Shown: piece by piece, positions 8,144 through 15,837 of the stretch
Numbering within the stretch: the first letter of the stretch is position 1
Layout: each line of letters starts with the position of its first letter
From: JAFGVL01 sp031553685
Lineage (GTDB): Bacteria > Bacteroidota > Bacteroidia > Bacteroidales > Paludibacteraceae
Direction of reading: 5' to 3'
Length of the DNA: 25,823 nt
Assembly: GCA_031553685.1 (NCBI GenBank)
Contig: JAVBLE010000049.1
Location: forward strand, 1-25,823
The notes under the pieces: model-generated
The model's database searches: none
What the model was told of the DNA's origin: nothing
Seen by the model: the letters and a program-made list of their open reading frames with translations, nothing else
Program-made: the position numbers and the translations under genes

Positions 8144-8248
8144 TGTCAATTTGTCTTTTGGATATGCTGTTTCGGCGAATTACACTATCAACAATGAATA
8201 ATGAAACGCCATATTTTATTGAAATTTCGCCGATGCCACAAATTGACA
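8144..8248. repeat. Nested inverted repeat in the dnaK-pstA gap
   Basis: TGTCAATTTGT (8144-8154) is repeated inverted at 8238-8248. Inside it a second pair, CGGCGAA and TTCGCCG, is also inverted. This is a small example of the palindrome-within-palindrome layout seen repeatedly in the window, placed upstream of the phosphate genes. Confidence 0.55.
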
Positions 8249-8289
8249 GCAGGAATTTCACCTGATTTACCAATAAATATTTACAAACA

Positions 8290-8322
8290 AAAAGACGGTA
8301 AACTTTTGATTTACCGTCTTTT
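8290..8322 (-). terminator. Rho-independent terminator of dnaK
   Basis: A perfect 13-bp stem, AAAAGACGGTAAA (8290-8302) with TTTACCGTCTTTT (8310-8322), has a 7-nt loop. On the minus strand it is followed by a T-run. It lies 32 nt beyond the dnaK stop and separates dnaK from the phosphate genes. Confidence 0.88.
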
Positions 8323-8353
8323 ATCTATTTTTGATTTTTCTTATTTTGAGTGG

Positions 8354-10291
8354 TTATTTCACTTCTTCAAAGTCAGCATCCTGAACTCCTCCGTCGTCTT
8401 GGCTAGCACCACCTTGATTTGGGTTTTGCCCTGCAAAAGGATTTCCGGCATCTTGGAATGGATTTCCACCTTGCTGTGCTCCCCCTTGTGTGGCATTGTA
8501 CATATCTTGGCTGGCAGCATGAAAAGCTGTATTCAGATCAGCCATTGTTTTGTCAATCGCATCAAGGTCTTGTGCTTTGTAGGCATCTTTCAAGGCTGCC
8601 AGAGCGCTTTCGATTGGCGCTTTTTTATCGGCAGGGATTTTATCACCAATTTCACTCAGTTGTTTTTCGGTTTGGAAAATCAGACCGTCTGCTTGATTCA
8701 ATTTATCCACGCGTTCTTTTTCTTTAGCATCGGCTTCGGCGTTTGCTTCGGCTTCGGCTTTCATGCGTTTGATTTCGTCGTCGCTCAACCCTGACGATGC
8801 TTCGATACGGATCGATTGTTCTTTGCCGGTTGCTTTATCTTTAGCAGACACTTTCAAAATACCGTTTGCATCAATGTCGAATGTTACTTCAATTTGTGGC
8901 ACACCGCGTGGCGCCGAAGGAATTCCGTCCAAGTGGAAACGACCGATTGTTTTGTTTTGGTTTGCCATCGGGCGTTCGCCTTGCAAGATATGAATTTCTA
9001 CCGAAGGTTGATTGTCGCTTGCAGTTGAGAATGTTTCCGATTTTTTGGTCGGAATAGTTGTGTTTGCCTCAATCAAGCGGGTCATCACACCACCCATTGT
9101 TTCGATACCCATCGAAAGCGGTGTTACATCAAGCAACAATACATCTTTTACTTCGCCGGTCAACACACCGCCTTGAATAGCTGCGCCAACGGCAACCACT
9201 TCGTCCGGATTTACACCTTTTGAAGGCGCTTTACCAAAGAATTTTTCAACCGCAGCCTGAATAGCCGGGATACGAGTAGAACCACCCACCAAAATAATCT
9301 CGTCGATATCCGAAGTGCTGTAACCGGCATTCGACAAAGCGGTTTTACAAGGTGCAATCGTGCGTTGAATTAAATCATCAATCAATTGCTCAAATTTAGC
9401 GCGTGTAAGCGTACGCACCAAGTGTCGAGGCACACCGTCAACCGGCATAATGTATGGCAAATTGATTTCGCTCGAAGTAGTATTTGACAACTCGATTTTT
9501 GCTTTCTCGGCAGCTTCTTTTAAGCGTTGAAGCGCCATTGGGTCTTTGCTCAAATCAAGTCCGCTATTTTCGTCTTTAAATTCTTGTACCAACCATTCAA
9601 TAATGCGTTGGTCAAAGTCATCACCACCCAAGTGGGTATCACCGTCGGTCGATTTCACTTCAAAAACGCCATCGCCCAATTCGAGTACAGATACATCGTG
9701 TGTACCTCCACCACAGTCGAACACAACGATTTTCATGTCTTTGTGTGCTTTATCCAAACCATACGCCAAAGCGGCGGCTGTTGGTTCGTTTACAATCCGC
9801 TTTACGGTAAGACCTGCTATTTCGCCGGCTTCTTTGGTGGCTTGGCGTTGCGAGTCGTTAAAGTAAGCCGGAACGGTGATAACGGCTTCGGTTACTTCTT
9901 GCCCCAGGTAATCTTCGGCTGTTTTTTTCATTTTTTGCAAGATGATTGCCGAGATTTCTTGTGGTGAATATAAACGACCGTCAATATCCACACGAGGTGT
10001 GTTGTTGTCGCCTTTTACTACTTTATAAGGTACGCGAGCAATTTCTTTTTGTGATTGGTCAAATGTTTCGCCCATCAATCGTTTGATTGAGTAGACGGTT
10101 TTGGTTGGGTTTGTGATTGCTTGACGCTTTGCAGGGTCGCCTACTTTGCGTTCGCCGCCATCTACAAATCCGATTACCGAAGGCGTTGTGCGTTTGCCTT
10201 CGCTGTTGGCAATAACGATAGGCTCGTTGCCTTCCATTACAGCCACGCAGGAGTTTGTTGTTCCTAAGTCAATTCCAATGATTTTTCCCAT
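8354..10291 (-). CDS. dnaK: Molecular chaperone DnaK (Hsp70)
   Basis: A complete 645-residue Hsp70. The nucleotide-binding domain starts with IGIDLGTTNSCVAV (phosphate 1). It carries AVITVPAYFNDSQRQATK, the phosphate-2 loop FDCGGGTHDVSVLELG, where H replaces the F usual in E. coli, and ILVGGSTRIPAIQ near the adenosine site. The conserved linker DVLLLDVTPLSMGIET precedes the beta-sandwich substrate domain, then the helical lid. The C-terminus is a glycine/glutamine-rich tail ending DADFEEVK, close to the typical EEV-type Hsp70 ending. dnaK folds and protects client proteins in the cytosol with DnaJ and GrpE, neither of which is adjacent. It has its own terminator. No CIRCE element was found upstream; an 11-bp palindrome at 10424-10448 is the only operator-like site seen. 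Confidence 0.98.
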   Translation of the reverse strand: MGKIIGIDLGTTNSCVAVMEGNEPIVIANSEGKRTTPSVIGFVDGGERKVGDPAKRQAITNPTKTVYSIKRLMGETFDQSQKEIARVPYKVVKGDNNTPRVDIDGRLYSPQEISAIILQKMKKTAEDYLGQEVTEAVITVPAYFNDSQRQATKEAGEIAGLTVKRIVNEPTAAALAYGLDKAHKDMKIVVFDCGGGTHDVSVLELGDGVFEVKSTDGDTHLGGDDFDQRIIEWLVQEFKDENSGLDLSKDPMALQRLKEAAEKAKIELSNTTSSEINLPYIMPVDGVPRHLVRTLTRAKFEQLIDDLIQRTIAPCKTALSNAGYSTSDIDEIILVGGSTRIPAIQAAVEKFFGKAPSKGVNPDEVVAVGAAIQGGVLTGEVKDVLLLDVTPLSMGIETMGGVMTRLIEANTTIPTKKSETFSTASDNQPSVEIHILQGERPMANQNKTIGRFHLDGIPSAPRGVPQIEVTFDIDANGILKVSAKDKATGKEQSIRIEASSGLSDDEIKRMKAEAEANAEADAKEKERVDKLNQADGLIFQTEKQLSEIGDKIPADKKAPIESALAALKDAYKAQDLDAIDKTMADLNTAFHAASQDMYNATQGGAQQGGNPFQDAGNPFAGQNPNQGGASQDDGGVQDADFEEVK

Positions 10292-10423
10292 GATTTTTTA
10301 TTTTAAATATTATTAAAATTTTATTTTTGATAAATACGATAGCTTTTAGTCAATTCTTGTGCCAAGGGATGGATTGTTGTTGTTTTATCGTTTTTGACAG
10401 AAAACTGTATTGGTAGCGACTGA

Positions 10424-10448
10424 TTTTTGTCAGATTGTCTGACAAAAA
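10424..10448. promoter_or_regulatory. Perfect 11-bp palindrome upstream of dnaK
   Basis: TTTTTGTCAGA (10424-10434) and TCTGACAAAAA (10438-10448) form a perfect inverted repeat with a 3-nt centre, about 135 nt upstream of the dnaK start. T-run first and A-run last is the wrong polarity for a terminator in either direction. It could be an operator for dnaK or another palindromic unit. Confidence 0.4.
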
Positions 10449-10500
10449 GGCAGGTGTTTTTTTTAGAATTGTTATGTTTTCCTGCTGTACGGAGGGTGAG

Positions 10501-10700
10501 CCAACGCGCCTTTGGCGCATGCGCGAGGGATGGGAGCGGCACCCCGCAGCGAACGGAATAGGGATGTGGTAGAGCCGCGGCGCGCCACGGCTCTACGAAC
10601 CGGACAAGGATGCGAGCGAGGAGTATAGCGGACAGCCCGACCCCGCCGACATGGGTACAAATGTTTCCCAAAATGGGAAGGTGGCGGGGACGCGCCCAAT
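10501..10700 (+). repeat. Mosaic palindromic repeat, copy 2
   Basis: The same ordered blocks as at 155-405 occur here: AGCGGCACCCCGCAGC (about 10534-10549), GAGGAGTATAGCGGACAGCC (about 10618-10637) and GGACGCGCCCAA at the end (about 10688-10699). The slots hold different palindromes: GCGCC/GGCGC near 10506-10518, a 28-bp hairpin GTAGAG...CTCTAC at 10569-10596 with GC-rich core CCGCGGCGCGCCACGG, and TTTCCC/GGGAAA-like near 10659-10675. The block ends 4 nt before the glycosyltransferase stop codon, so the repeat sits directly against the 3' end of that gene. Open frames crossing it are not genes. Confidence 0.8.
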
Positions 10701-10703
10701 GGA

Positions 10704-11864
10704 TTAATTTTTGTATTTCGACCGCCTGAAGGCGTTGTTTATCAGGATGGATAGGGATATGAGCGGCAATAAAATGTCGAATGCAAATATTGAAAAGTAA
10801 AATTTGCTTTCTTTGAAATGCCGTGCGGATTTGTTTATGACAATGGCTTGTGTGGTGTAGCGCAACAGGAAGCCTAACAATGCGGAGTAAATGATTATGG
10901 GACGGGCAAATATTGCTAACCCGATAAGCGGCAAATAAAAGGACAGGCGGCTGAATAGCTCTGCCTGAACCAGAAAACGGCTTTTGGCATTGTATTGTTT
11001 GAAGGTGGAGAGCCGGCGTTCTTTTTTCAGATACCAAGTGTTGAAGGTTGCAACATCGTGTGCTACAATGGTGCTTTCAGGTGCTATTTCGATGTTTACA
11101 TTGGTTTTTGTGGCAGTTTTGTTGAAAAGCAGTTCGTTGTCGCCCAAGCGCAAATGTAACATGGTGGCAAATCCTTTGTGGTCGAAAAATATTTGTTTGC
11201 GATATGCCATATTTCCTTCTGAAGCGGTGAAGGGCTTCCGGCGCAAGGCAAAGCCCATATATTGCAAAGCGGCAAAAAAGCCGTCGAAGGAAATTAAACG
11301 GGATACAAAGTCGATTCCTTTGGGATTGGCTGTGTAGCCTAAAACAAAATCTGTTTTGTCGGTGAAATTGCGCGCCATGTTTTGTATCCAGTTTTCGGAA
11401 ACGGGTTCGCAATTAGCTTCTGTGAAGAGGAAACAATCGTATTTTGCTGCTTTTTCGGCTATGGTCAGGGCTAATTTGCGCATGCTTATCATTTGTGCAT
11501 TTTGCGGAATATATGTAGCGTAAAGATTGGGATATTGTTTTGATAAATTGTTGAGTAAATCTTCGGTTTCGTCGGATTGTCCGATGTTGACGACTATTAC
11601 TTCAAATGTAGGATATTTTTGTTTTAATACTGATGGCAGGAATTCGCGTAAATTTTCGGATTCGTTGTAGGCACAGATTATTACCGAAATTCCCTTGTTG
11701 TCATTGGAATATTCGATGTCTCCTTTTCGTATTTTTCGTTTTTGATACAATATGCCGGCATAAAAATACAGATAGTAAAATATCTGTACCAAAAAACCAA
11801 TCAAAAAAAGAGCGCAAAGCGCCCATACATACCATTCTATTGAGTTTATGTCTATTTCAAGCAT
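10704..11864 (-). CDS. GT2-like membrane glycosyltransferase with altered acidic motifs
   Basis: A 386-residue membrane-attached family-2-type glycosyltransferase. Layout: N-terminal transmembrane helix (about 10-35, WYVWALCALFLIGFLVQIFYY minus its last residue), GT-A fold domain starting GISVIICAYNESENLREFL, then two or three C-terminal hydrophobic segments. In active GT2 enzymes the nucleotide-sugar site uses an Asp after the second strand and a DxD-like DAD. Here those positions read VVNIGQSDET and FTEANCEP (EAN), and the later GDDD-type motif reads GDNEL. The fold is clear but catalysis may be altered or lost. The start was set at ATG 11864, two bases after the lysA stop, and a longer frame up to 12026 only overlaps lysA. 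The tight spacing implies translation coupled to lysA. Acceptor and sugar are unknown. Confidence 0.8.
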   Translation of the reverse strand: MLEIDINSIEWYVWALCALFLIGFLVQIFYYLYFYAGILYQKRKIRKGDIEYSNDNKGISVIICAYNESENLREFLPSVLKQKYPTFEVIVVNIGQSDETEDLLNNLSKQYPNLYATYIPQNAQMISMRKLALTIAEKAAKYDCFLFTEANCEPVSENWIQNMARNFTDKTDFVLGYTANPKGIDFVSRLISFDGFFAALQYMGFALRRKPFTASEGNMAYRKQIFFDHKGFATMLHLRLGDNELLFNKTATKTNVNIEIAPESTIVAHDVATFNTWYLKKERRLSTFKQYNAKSRFLVQAELFSRLSFYLPLIGLAIFARPIIIYSALLGFLLRYTTQAIVINKSARHFKESKFYFSIFAFDILLPLISLSILINNAFRRSKYKN

Positions 11865-11866
11865 TA

Positions 11867-13027
11867 TTATATTTCTTCTGATAAATAGCCTTCCGGCAAA
11901 TTGCGCAAATTGTATCGTGAAGCCATTATTTCGCCGTAGGCTCCCGCCGAACGAAGTACTAAAAAATCTCCTCGCTTGGTTCCGTTCAGCACGGTGTCTT
12001 TTTGAAACACATCGGACGACTCGCAAATGGGACCGACTACATCATACATTTCTTCCGGTGCATCGGAACTGATGTTTTCGATGCGGTGATAGGCTTCATA
12101 CAACGCGGGACGGATTAAATCGGTCATGCCAGCATCCACAATAGCAAATTGTTTGGTTGCGCCTTTTTTGACATAGGTTACACGGGTTACCAAACTGCCA
12201 CAAGGTGCTACCACACTCCTACCCGGTTCGCAATGAACGATTTGTCCTTCGCGAAGTTTCAGGTTTTTGTGGAATAGACGGAAATAGGTTTCAAAGTCGG
12301 CAATTGGGAAATGGTTCGGGTGCTCATAATTGATTCCCAAACCGCCACCTATATTAATGTTCTTCAAGAAAACACCTTTGGCTTCAAATTCGTCCTGCAA
12401 GCTATTTACCTTCACACAAAGGTCTTCGTACGACGACAAGTCGGTAATTTGCGAGCCAATATGAAAGTGAACGCCTATCAACTCTACATTTTTCAACGAA
12501 GATAAAACAGACAATACTTTGTCTATATCTTCCATGTTGAACCCGAATTTATTTTCATTCAATCCGGTAGTAATGTAATGGTGTGTATGCGCGTCCACAT
12601 TGGGGTTGATGCGCAATTCGACGGCAGCCGTTTTTCCTTTGGCGGCTGCTAATTCGTTGATGACTTCGAGTTCGGGAATTGATTCGGCATTGAAACAAAA
12701 AATATTGTGGTCTAATGCCAAGTTGATTTCTCGGTCGGTTTTTCCTACGCCCGCAAACACAATTTTATCGGCTGGGAAACCGGCTTCGATAGCGGCTTGC
12801 ACTTCGTTGCCGCTCACACAATCGGCGCCTAATCCATACGATGCTATAATTTTCAAAATCTTGGCATTGGCATTGGCTTTTACGGCATAGTGTGCGTGAT
12901 AGCCATACTTTTCGGTTTCGCTCTTGATTAGTTCGAGCGTTTGGCGCAAAAGTGCGGTATCGTAATAATAGAACGGCGTTTGGATTGCCGCAAATTTATC
13001 TGTTGGGAAATTTCCTTTTATACTCAT
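11867..13027 (-). CDS. lysA: Diaminopimelate decarboxylase
   Basis: A 386-residue PLP enzyme of the alanine-racemase-fold decarboxylases, making L-lysine from meso-diaminopimelate in the last step of the pathway. The PLP lysine is K50 in HYAVKANANAKIL. HFHIGSQI (187-194), the phosphate-binding GGGLG (227-231), EPGRSVVAPCG (267-277) and the active-site CESSDVF (335-341) are all intact. Length matches other Bacteroidetes LysA. It lies 11 nt after a PIN toxin gene and 2 nt before the glycosyltransferase start, in a minus-strand cluster headed by lysC, so it is very likely in one operon with the toxin-antitoxin genes. Confidence 0.96.
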   Translation of the reverse strand: MSIKGNFPTDKFAAIQTPFYYYDTALLRQTLELIKSETEKYGYHAHYAVKANANAKILKIIASYGLGADCVSGNEVQAAIEAGFPADKIVFAGVGKTDREINLALDHNIFCFNAESIPELEVINELAAAKGKTAAVELRINPNVDAHTHHYITTGLNENKFGFNMEDIDKVLSVLSSLKNVELIGVHFHIGSQITDLSSYEDLCVKVNSLQDEFEAKGVFLKNINIGGGLGINYEHPNHFPIADFETYFRLFHKNLKLREGQIVHCEPGRSVVAPCGSLVTRVTYVKKGATKQFAIVDAGMTDLIRPALYEAYHRIENISSDAPEEMYDVVGPICESSDVFQKDTVLNGTKRGDFLVLRSAGAYGEIMASRYNLRNLPEGYLSEEI

Positions 13028-13038
13028 AAAAAATTGCC

Positions 13039-13452
13039 TTACACTTGAATATCCCGATATTCGGTAATCGTAATAATTTTTGTTTTTTCAATGCAACCAA
13101 CAGATAACAAATCTTTATCTCCTGTCAGTAAATAATCGGCTCGACTGTCTTTTGCCAACGACAATAGAAAATCATCATTTTCGTCGCGACATTCTTTTAC
13201 TTTTGATCGAACTGCTACAAAAGTTGCTTTTTCATAAATCAGTTCTAAAAGATATTCTAAATCGACCTTTGAGAAAAATTTTTTCAACTTTGGTCGCTGT
13301 GCTACTTCAATAAATTCAAGCAAAAGCTCTTCGCTAAACACAAGTTCAATTTTTTGTTCATCCAACAAACTATCTATAAAATGAAATTGTTTAGTCAGCA
13401 AAAAACTAACCCATAAATTGGTGTCAATGATTATCTTATGGTTTTTTCGCAT
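13039..13452 (-). CDS. PIN-domain toxin
   Basis: A 137-residue PIN-domain protein of the 'putative toxin component, PIN family' type, probably a metal-dependent ribonuclease. The acidic active-site set is complete: D10 (IIIDTNLWVS), E46, D93/D94 (DENDDFLLSLA) and D112/D114 (LLTGDKDLL). It overlaps the upstream 72-aa gene by 17 nt, the usual antitoxin-toxin arrangement, and that partner is probably its antitoxin. It ends only 11 nt before lysA, so the pair sits inside the lysC-lysA operon. The target RNA cannot be deduced. All catalytic residues present suggests it is functional rather than decaying. Confidence 0.87.
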   Translation of the reverse strand: MRKNHKIIIDTNLWVSFLLTKQFHFIDSLLDEQKIELVFSEELLLEFIEVAQRPKLKKFFSKVDLEYLLELIYEKATFVAVRSKVKECRDENDDFLLSLAKDSRADYLLTGDKDLLSVGCIEKTKIITITEYRDIQV

Positions 13453-13654
13453 GAGCGTACCTTGCTTTTCGTACTGCTTTTACTTCTTTTGCAATTTCGT
13501 CTAATGAAGGCACTGCCAATTCTTTTTCGCGCAGCCTTTCAAGGATTTTTGTCCATGATTTTTGCGGTTTAATCTCAATCAGCTTCAAGTCAGCTAAATC
13601 AGCCAACAACTGCCGTGCTTTGGGATTTAATAAATTGATACTTAGTGTTTCCAT
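13436..13654 (-). CDS. Putative antitoxin paired with the PIN toxin
   Basis: A 72-residue small, charged protein (NLLNPKARQLLADLADLKLIEI at the N-terminus minus two residues, then a helical SLDEIAKEVKAVRKARYA tail). The pattern, with an N-terminal hydrophobic helix and a basic C-terminal helix that could wrap a toxin, is that of small partners encoded before PIN toxins of this type. It starts 24 nt after lysC stops, with AAGGA upstream of the ATG, and overlaps the toxin start by 17 nt. No classic DNA-binding fold is obvious, so autoregulation is not evident. It has not been assigned to a named antitoxin family here. Confidence 0.75.
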   Translation of the reverse strand: METLSINLLNPKARQLLADLADLKLIEIKPQKSWTKILERLREKELAVPSLDEIAKEVKAVRKARYAHAKKP

Positions 13655-13678
13655 GTTTCCTTCAGGAGTAATTACATT

Positions 13679-14995
13679 TTAAAAAAGCTCTTTGCTCAAA
13701 GCCTGCAAAGCGCGTTTTTTGTCTTCGGCTTTGACAAGGAATGAGATATTGTAGTTGCTGCCTCCGTATGATACCATGCGAAGCGGAATTTCTTTCAAAG
13801 CGCTTACCACTTTAGATTGGAAACCAATGTGCTCATAATTCATGTCGCCGACAACACAAATGATAACCATATCTTTATCGACTGTTACAGTTCCGATGGT
13901 TTTGAGTTCGCTGACGATTTCGTCCAATTTTTTATCATTATCGATCGACATGGAAACGCCTACTTCGGAAGTGGTAATCATATCAATGGATGTTTGATAG
14001 CGCTCGAACACGCCAAACACTTTGCTCAAGAAACCGTGTGCTAAAAGCATGCGGTCGGATTTGATTTTGATAGCCGTGATGCCGTCTTTGGCTGCCACTG
14101 CTTCTATTTTGTTGGGTGTGCAAAGGGTCGAAATCAAAGTGCCTTTTGCAGCAGGCTCCATCGTATTGAGCAATCGAACAGGAATGTTGGCTTGCTTTGC
14201 CGGAAGCACGCAGGTTGGGTGCAGGATTTTTGCCCCGAAATATGCCAACTCGGCTGCTTCTTCGAAATGCAGGTTAGCTACCGGTTTAGTGCCTTCTACA
14301 AAACGAGGATCATTGTTGTGCATACCGTCAATGTCTGTCCAGATTTGGATTTCTTCGGCATTGATAGCTGCGCCTAAAATTGATGCTGTATAGTCGCTAC
14401 CGCCGCGTTGGAGGTTATCCACCTCACCATAATGGTTGCGGCAAATGTAGCCTTGTGTGATATACATTTCGGCACCCGGATTTTTGGCCAGTTGCTCGGC
14501 TGTTTTTTCTTTGATGTAAGCCATGTCCGGCTCTGCATTCTTGTCGGTTTTCATAAACTCGAGCGCAGGCAACAGGATCGATTTAATGCCTATTTCGCAC
14601 AAATAGAAATTGACCATGGCGGTGGACATCAATTCGCCTTCGGCAAGGATAATTTTTTCTTCAAATAATGTGAAGATTTTGCTCGAATTGGCAAACGAAC
14701 GCAGGTAGTCGAAGTGTTCTTTAATTAATGCTTCGCCTTTGGCAAGGTATTCGGGCGTGGTGTAAAGTTCTTTTATCGTGATAAAATATTTTTGCTCAAG
14801 CGTGTTGATAACATCCAACGCGCCTGCCGGATTTTTTTTGTACAAATAGTCCGAAATTTCTACCAAAGAGTTGGTTGTGCCCGACATTGCCGAGAGTACA
14901 ACTATTTTTTGTTCGCCGTCCAAGATAAGTTTGGTTACCTCTTTCATGCGCTGTGCCGAACCTACAGAGGTTCCTCCGAATTTTAAAACCTTCAT
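13679..14995 (-). CDS. lysC: Aspartate kinase
   Basis: A 438-residue monofunctional aspartokinase, the first step from aspartate toward lysine, threonine and methionine. The N-terminal kinase signature is KFGGTSVGSAQRM (5-17). VVLSAMSGTTNSL, ITQGYICRNHYGEVDNLQRGGSDYTAS (the aspartate/ATP site, given without its ends) and IWTDIDGMHNNDPR follow. The C-terminal third carries two ACT-type regulatory segments (about 300-438), with MVSYGGSNYNISFLV near the end. No homoserine dehydrogenase domain is fused. It heads the minus-strand cluster antitoxin, toxin, lysA, glycosyltransferase. No lysine riboswitch was recognised upstream. Confidence 0.95.
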   Translation of the reverse strand: MKVLKFGGTSVGSAQRMKEVTKLILDGEQKIVVLSAMSGTTNSLVEISDYLYKKNPAGALDVINTLEQKYFITIKELYTTPEYLAKGEALIKEHFDYLRSFANSSKIFTLFEEKIILAEGELMSTAMVNFYLCEIGIKSILLPALEFMKTDKNAEPDMAYIKEKTAEQLAKNPGAEMYITQGYICRNHYGEVDNLQRGGSDYTASILGAAINAEEIQIWTDIDGMHNNDPRFVEGTKPVANLHFEEAAELAYFGAKILHPTCVLPAKQANIPVRLLNTMEPAAKGTLISTLCTPNKIEAVAAKDGITAIKIKSDRMLLAHGFLSKVFGVFERYQTSIDMITTSEVGVSMSIDNDKKLDEIVSELKTIGTVTVDKDMVIICVVGDMNYEHIGFQSKVVSALKEIPLRMVSYGGSNYNISFLVKAEDKKRALQALSKELF

Positions 14996-15040
14996 TTGTC
15001 GTGTATTAGCTTAGTTTTATTTTGCTGAAAAATTGAGCAA

Positions 15041-15048
15041 CAAAAGTA
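15041..15048 (-). promoter_or_regulatory. Candidate -7 box for the lysC cluster
   Basis: On the minus strand TACTTTTG fits the Bacteroidetes -7 form TAnnTTTG, about 45 nt upstream of the lysC start. A TTTG lies upstream but at shorter than usual spacing, so the call is tentative. Confidence 0.3.
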
Positions 15049-15165
15049 TATATTTTTCGGCAAATGGGAAAGAGTTATTTTTGGTAAAAATTTTTGGTAA
15101 AAATGAGACTAAAGTACTATATGATATGATTTTTTGTGTTTGTAATTTTGTAGAATTGCGGCGAA

Positions 15166-15560
15166 CCAACCCGCGTATGCGGACGCAATGTCATTAAGTT
15201 AAAGATTTCGTCATTGCGGGCTTGACCCGCAATCACATTAACAGGCATGGTTTGCCTTGTTTGTCAGAATCAGTGGTCTTGTGCGATTGCGGGTCAAGCC
15301 CGCAATGACAAAAGGATTCGGTTGATAGTTTGACCACACTCATTGCAACGCATGGCGGATGGTTTTCTGGAATTGTTTCCTTGACTTAATGACATTGAGC
15401 GGCACCCCGCAGCGAACGATATGGGAATGTCGGTAGAGACAAGGCATGCCTTGTCTCTACGAACCGGACAGGCATACGAGCGAGGAGTATAGCGTACAGC
15501 CCGATCCCGTCGACATTGGTACAGACCCGGCGCTCTTCGACAGGCTCAGCGACCACGCCC
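15166..15560 (+). repeat. Mosaic palindromic repeat, copy 3, interrupted
   Basis: The head CCAACCCGCGTATGCGGACGC (about 15166-15186, last base omitted in block comparison) is followed by an inserted inverted-repeat element (15187-15396). The scaffold then resumes with AGCGGCACCCCGCAGC (about 15398-15413), a 28-bp perfect palindrome GTAGAG...CTCTAC at 15433-15460 with core ACAAGGCATGCCTTGT, and GAGGAGTATAGCG. The tail carries CTTCGACAGGCTCAGC (from 15535) followed by GACCACGCC. Compared with copy 2 the hairpin has the same length and the same ends but a different core. This explains most of the 840-nt gap between lysC and the TetR gene. Confidence 0.8.
15187..15396. repeat. Nested inverted-repeat element inside copy 3
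   Basis: Outer arms are AATGTCATTAAGTTAA (15187-15202) and TTGACTTAATGACATT (15381-15396), 15 of 16 complementary. Inner arms at 15210-15234 and 15285-15309 are a perfect 25-bp inverted repeat, and each arm is itself a TTGCGGG/CCCGCAA hairpin. No reading frame is inside. It interrupts the mosaic repeat, so it looks mobile or formerly mobile. The outer arm resembles that of 21800-22032. Confidence 0.8.
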
Positions 15561-15779
15561 TGATAATTTTTTATTGGTTTTGTCTCTGGCTTGTGTTTGT
15601 GTAATTTGCAGGAGAATTGATTATTGTATTGGCTTTATGCATTTTATGTGTTTCGAGGGCAATTTTGGGGCATAAAAAATACAACTTAAGTGGTATTTTT
15701 TAATTGTTTTTCTATTCTTATTTTTGCAGATTAAGTTATTAGATTATTAATTTAAACATATATATGCGTATAATTTTTG

Positions 15780-15788
15780 TACTTTTGC
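15780..15788 (+). promoter_or_regulatory. Candidate -7 box for the TetR-type gene
   Basis: TACTTTTGC matches TAnnTTTG about 50 nt before the start codon at 15838. No -33 TTTG is present at the usual distance, so this is tentative. Confidence 0.35.
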
Positions 15789-15837
15789 ATAAACAATTTT
15801 TAAACATAATATGTGTTTGTAAAACTATTATTGAAAA

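Noticed and set aside
10292..10500. CIRCE or other known heat-shock operator before dnaK
   Set aside because: No TTAGCACTC/GAGTGCTAA-type repeat was found.
10569..10596. Terminator for the glycosyltransferase gene
   Set aside because: The hairpin is strong but lacks a T-run on either strand and belongs to a dispersed repeat.
10321..11037. Minus-strand frame crossing the mosaic repeat and the 3' part of the glycosyltransferase
   Set aside because: It runs through repeat DNA and is out of frame with a clear gene; no domain is recognisable.
11865..12026. Longer N-terminus for the glycosyltransferase
   Set aside because: It would overlap the end of lysA and adds arginine-rich residues read from the lysA frame shifted; ATG 11864 suits a membrane protein start.
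14996..15165. Lysine riboswitch before lysC
   Set aside because: The leader of about 45 nt after the candidate promoter is too short and no conserved riboswitch blocks are visible.
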